NCBI GenBank assembly: GCA_000824825.2
Contig: LM655194.1
Location: 155,929 to 219,928, forward strand
DNA: 64,000 nucleotides
Origin: Mesorhizobium sp. ORS 3324
GTDB lineage: Bacteria; Pseudomonadota; Alphaproteobacteria; Rhizobiales; Rhizobiaceae
Direction of reading: 5' to 3'
Each line of letters opens with the position of its first letter. The first letter of the stretch is position 1. The notes beneath the pieces were generated by a model that searched no databases, was not told where the DNA came from, and worked only from the letters and a program-made list of their open reading frames with translations. Made by a program: the position numbers and the translations under genes. Positions 62,993 through 64,000 of the stretch are shown here, piece by piece.

Positions 62993-63952
62993 ATGCCCAG
63001 TTTGAAAAGCCACGTCGTTTCATTCATTCTCAGGCACAGCCGCAAGAAGGCCTTTTCCAGTCCCGAAAATCTGCAGCGCTGGATCGCCTACGCCCGCAAG
63101 ACCGAAGACTATCGCCCGCCGGCCCTGCTGAAGGCCCGGTTGGGTATCGCAGAGAGCAGCATCGACGGCTTTCCCGTCTATGAGATCGCGCCGAAACCCG
63201 GCGAGCGCCGGCGCATCCTGTATCTGCATGGCGGCGCTTTCGTCTTTCAGATCACGTCCTATCACTGGGTGCTGATCGCCGAGATGGCGGAGCGGCTGGG
63301 CTTCGGCATCACCGTGCCGATCTACCCGATCGCGCCGGAGCACAATTTCCATGACATGTTCGGCATGGCCGACAAAGTCTATCGGCGTATGCTCCACGAG
63401 GCCGATGCCGAGGACATCGTCTTCATGGGCGATTCCGCCGGCGGCAACATGGCCGTGGTGCTCACCATGATGGCCGCCGAGAAAGGCCTTCCCGCGCCGT
63501 CGCGCCATGTGCTGATCTCGCCCGGCCTCGATATGTCGCTGTCCAATCCTGAAGTGTTCGAGGCGGAACGCAACGATCCCTGGCTCGGTATTTCCGGCGG
63601 ACTCGAGGCGATCCGGCTCTATAGCGCCGGCATCGACCGGGCCGACTGGCATATCAGCCCGCTCTACGGCGATCTCTCCGTGCTGCCGAAGACGCTGCTG
63701 CTCACAGGCTCTCGCGACCTGCTCAGCCCCGACAATCTGATCTTCGCCGAGAGGGCACGCCTTGCCGGCGTCGAGGTCGATGTCGTCTACGAGGAAGGCA
63801 TGTTCCACGTCTGGCCGCTGATCGAGATGCCGGAGGCGCGACGCGCACGTGACAGCATCGTCGACTTCCTCACAGGCGAACTGACACCGCGGCCGGCCCG
63901 CGTACCGCGCCGAACCGCTGCCTACGCGACACGGCCTGCGGCGGCCGAATAG
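62993..63952 (+). CDS. Alpha/beta hydrolase, HSL-type esterase
   Basis: 319 residues. The oxyanion-hole motif HGGAF near residue 79, the nucleophile Ser in GDSAGGNMA near residue 149, the triad Asp in GSRDLLSPD near residue 243 and the His in EGMFHVWPL near residue 271 define the hormone-sensitive-lipase-like esterase family. Likely a cytoplasmic carboxylesterase; the substrate is unknown. The gene starts with a basic helix that has no signal features and runs nearly to the window end. Confidence 0.88.
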   Translation: MPSLKSHVVSFILRHSRKKAFSSPENLQRWIAYARKTEDYRPPALLKARLGIAESSIDGFPVYEIAPKPGERRRILYLHGGAFVFQITSYHWVLIAEMAERLGFGITVPIYPIAPEHNFHDMFGMADKVYRRMLHEADAEDIVFMGDSAGGNMAVVLTMMAAEKGLPAPSRHVLISPGLDMSLSNPEVFEAERNDPWLGISGGLEAIRLYSAGIDRADWHISPLYGDLSVLPKTLLLTGSRDLLSPDNLIFAERARLAGVEVDVVYEEGMFHVWPLIEMPEARRARDSIVDFLTGELTPRPARVPRRTAAYATRPAAAE

Positions 63953-63988
63953 AGCGTTTCACCGCTTCGGAAGCGGCAAACCGCTCTA
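63951..63988. repeat. Rhizobial-type hairpin repeat at the window end
   Basis: CCGCTT-CGG-AAGCGG inside AGAGCG...CGCTCT, followed by an AT-rich stretch cut off by the window. From memory it resembles a very common Mesorhizobium intergenic repeat; it may also terminate the esterase transcript. Confidence 0.6.
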
Positions 63989-64000
63989 TCTCCTTGTTTT

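Overview
The window is high-GC, densely coded chromosomal DNA from an alphaproteobacterium of the Rhizobiales, most likely Mesorhizobium or a close relative. The best evidence is the lipid A very-long-chain fatty acid locus (acpXL, two fabF-type synthases, an alcohol dehydrogenase, lpxXL), which is typical of rhizobia. The dispersed palindromic repeats look like those common in rhizobial genomes, and most genes have strong G/C third positions. No phage, transposase or CRISPR was seen. The genus is an inference.

Layout. 0-6 kb: sugar and GABA/semialdehyde catabolism (partial kdgK, galM, gabD), an auxin-carrier-family transporter, a histidine phosphatase, and a ribbon-helix-helix/SRPBCC pair behind a palindromic operator. 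6.1-8.1 kb: two degenerate, overlapping tRNA-like sequences and a soluble slipin. 8.2-13.1 kb: the AcpXL/LpxXL locus. 13.3-14.7 kb: a frameshifted outer-membrane protein gene and an L,D-transpeptidase. 15-21.3 kb: an M20 peptidase with a complete peptide-type ABC importer. 21.3-24.3 kb: small regulatory and membrane genes. 24.6-26.6 kb: cobQ and a DMSP-lyase-like cupin. 26.8-29.3 kb: two valine-degradation genes (acyl-CoA dehydrogenase, mmsB), split by a four-helix-bundle gene bracketed by inverted heptamer arrays. 29.5-35.6 kb: a repeat, a class III aminotransferase, a prolyl oligopeptidase, an MFS remnant and a phospholipase D-like protein.

35.8-62.3 kb holds most of a corrinoid-dependent one-carbon system: two non-pyrrolysine MttB-family methyltransferases, a corrinoid protein, a methyl-THF:corrinoid methyltransferase, a RamA-like activase with a 2Fe-2S domain, an 8-Cys Fe-S protein, a MetV-like plus MetF-like methylene-THF reductase pair, a dimethylglycine-dehydrogenase-like enzyme, a DddP-like M24 protein, a betaine-homocysteine methyltransferase, and the DUF1638 and virulence-factor-family companions. 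Two of its promoters, 14 kb apart, share a 29-nt palindromic element (27/29 identical). Five of its proteins carry arginine-rich tails. The simplest reading is demethylation of glycine betaine or a related quaternary amine (or sulfonium) compound. Methyl groups would pass through B12 to tetrahydrofolate and then be oxidised or used for methionine. cobQ in the same window fits a B12-dependent lifestyle. Unrelated genes (ECF sigma factor/VWA pair, dienelactone hydrolase, desaturase, epimerase, entericidin-like lipoprotein) are interspersed.

All calls come from reading the sequence. No database search was run, and residue numbers from published structures are from memory.
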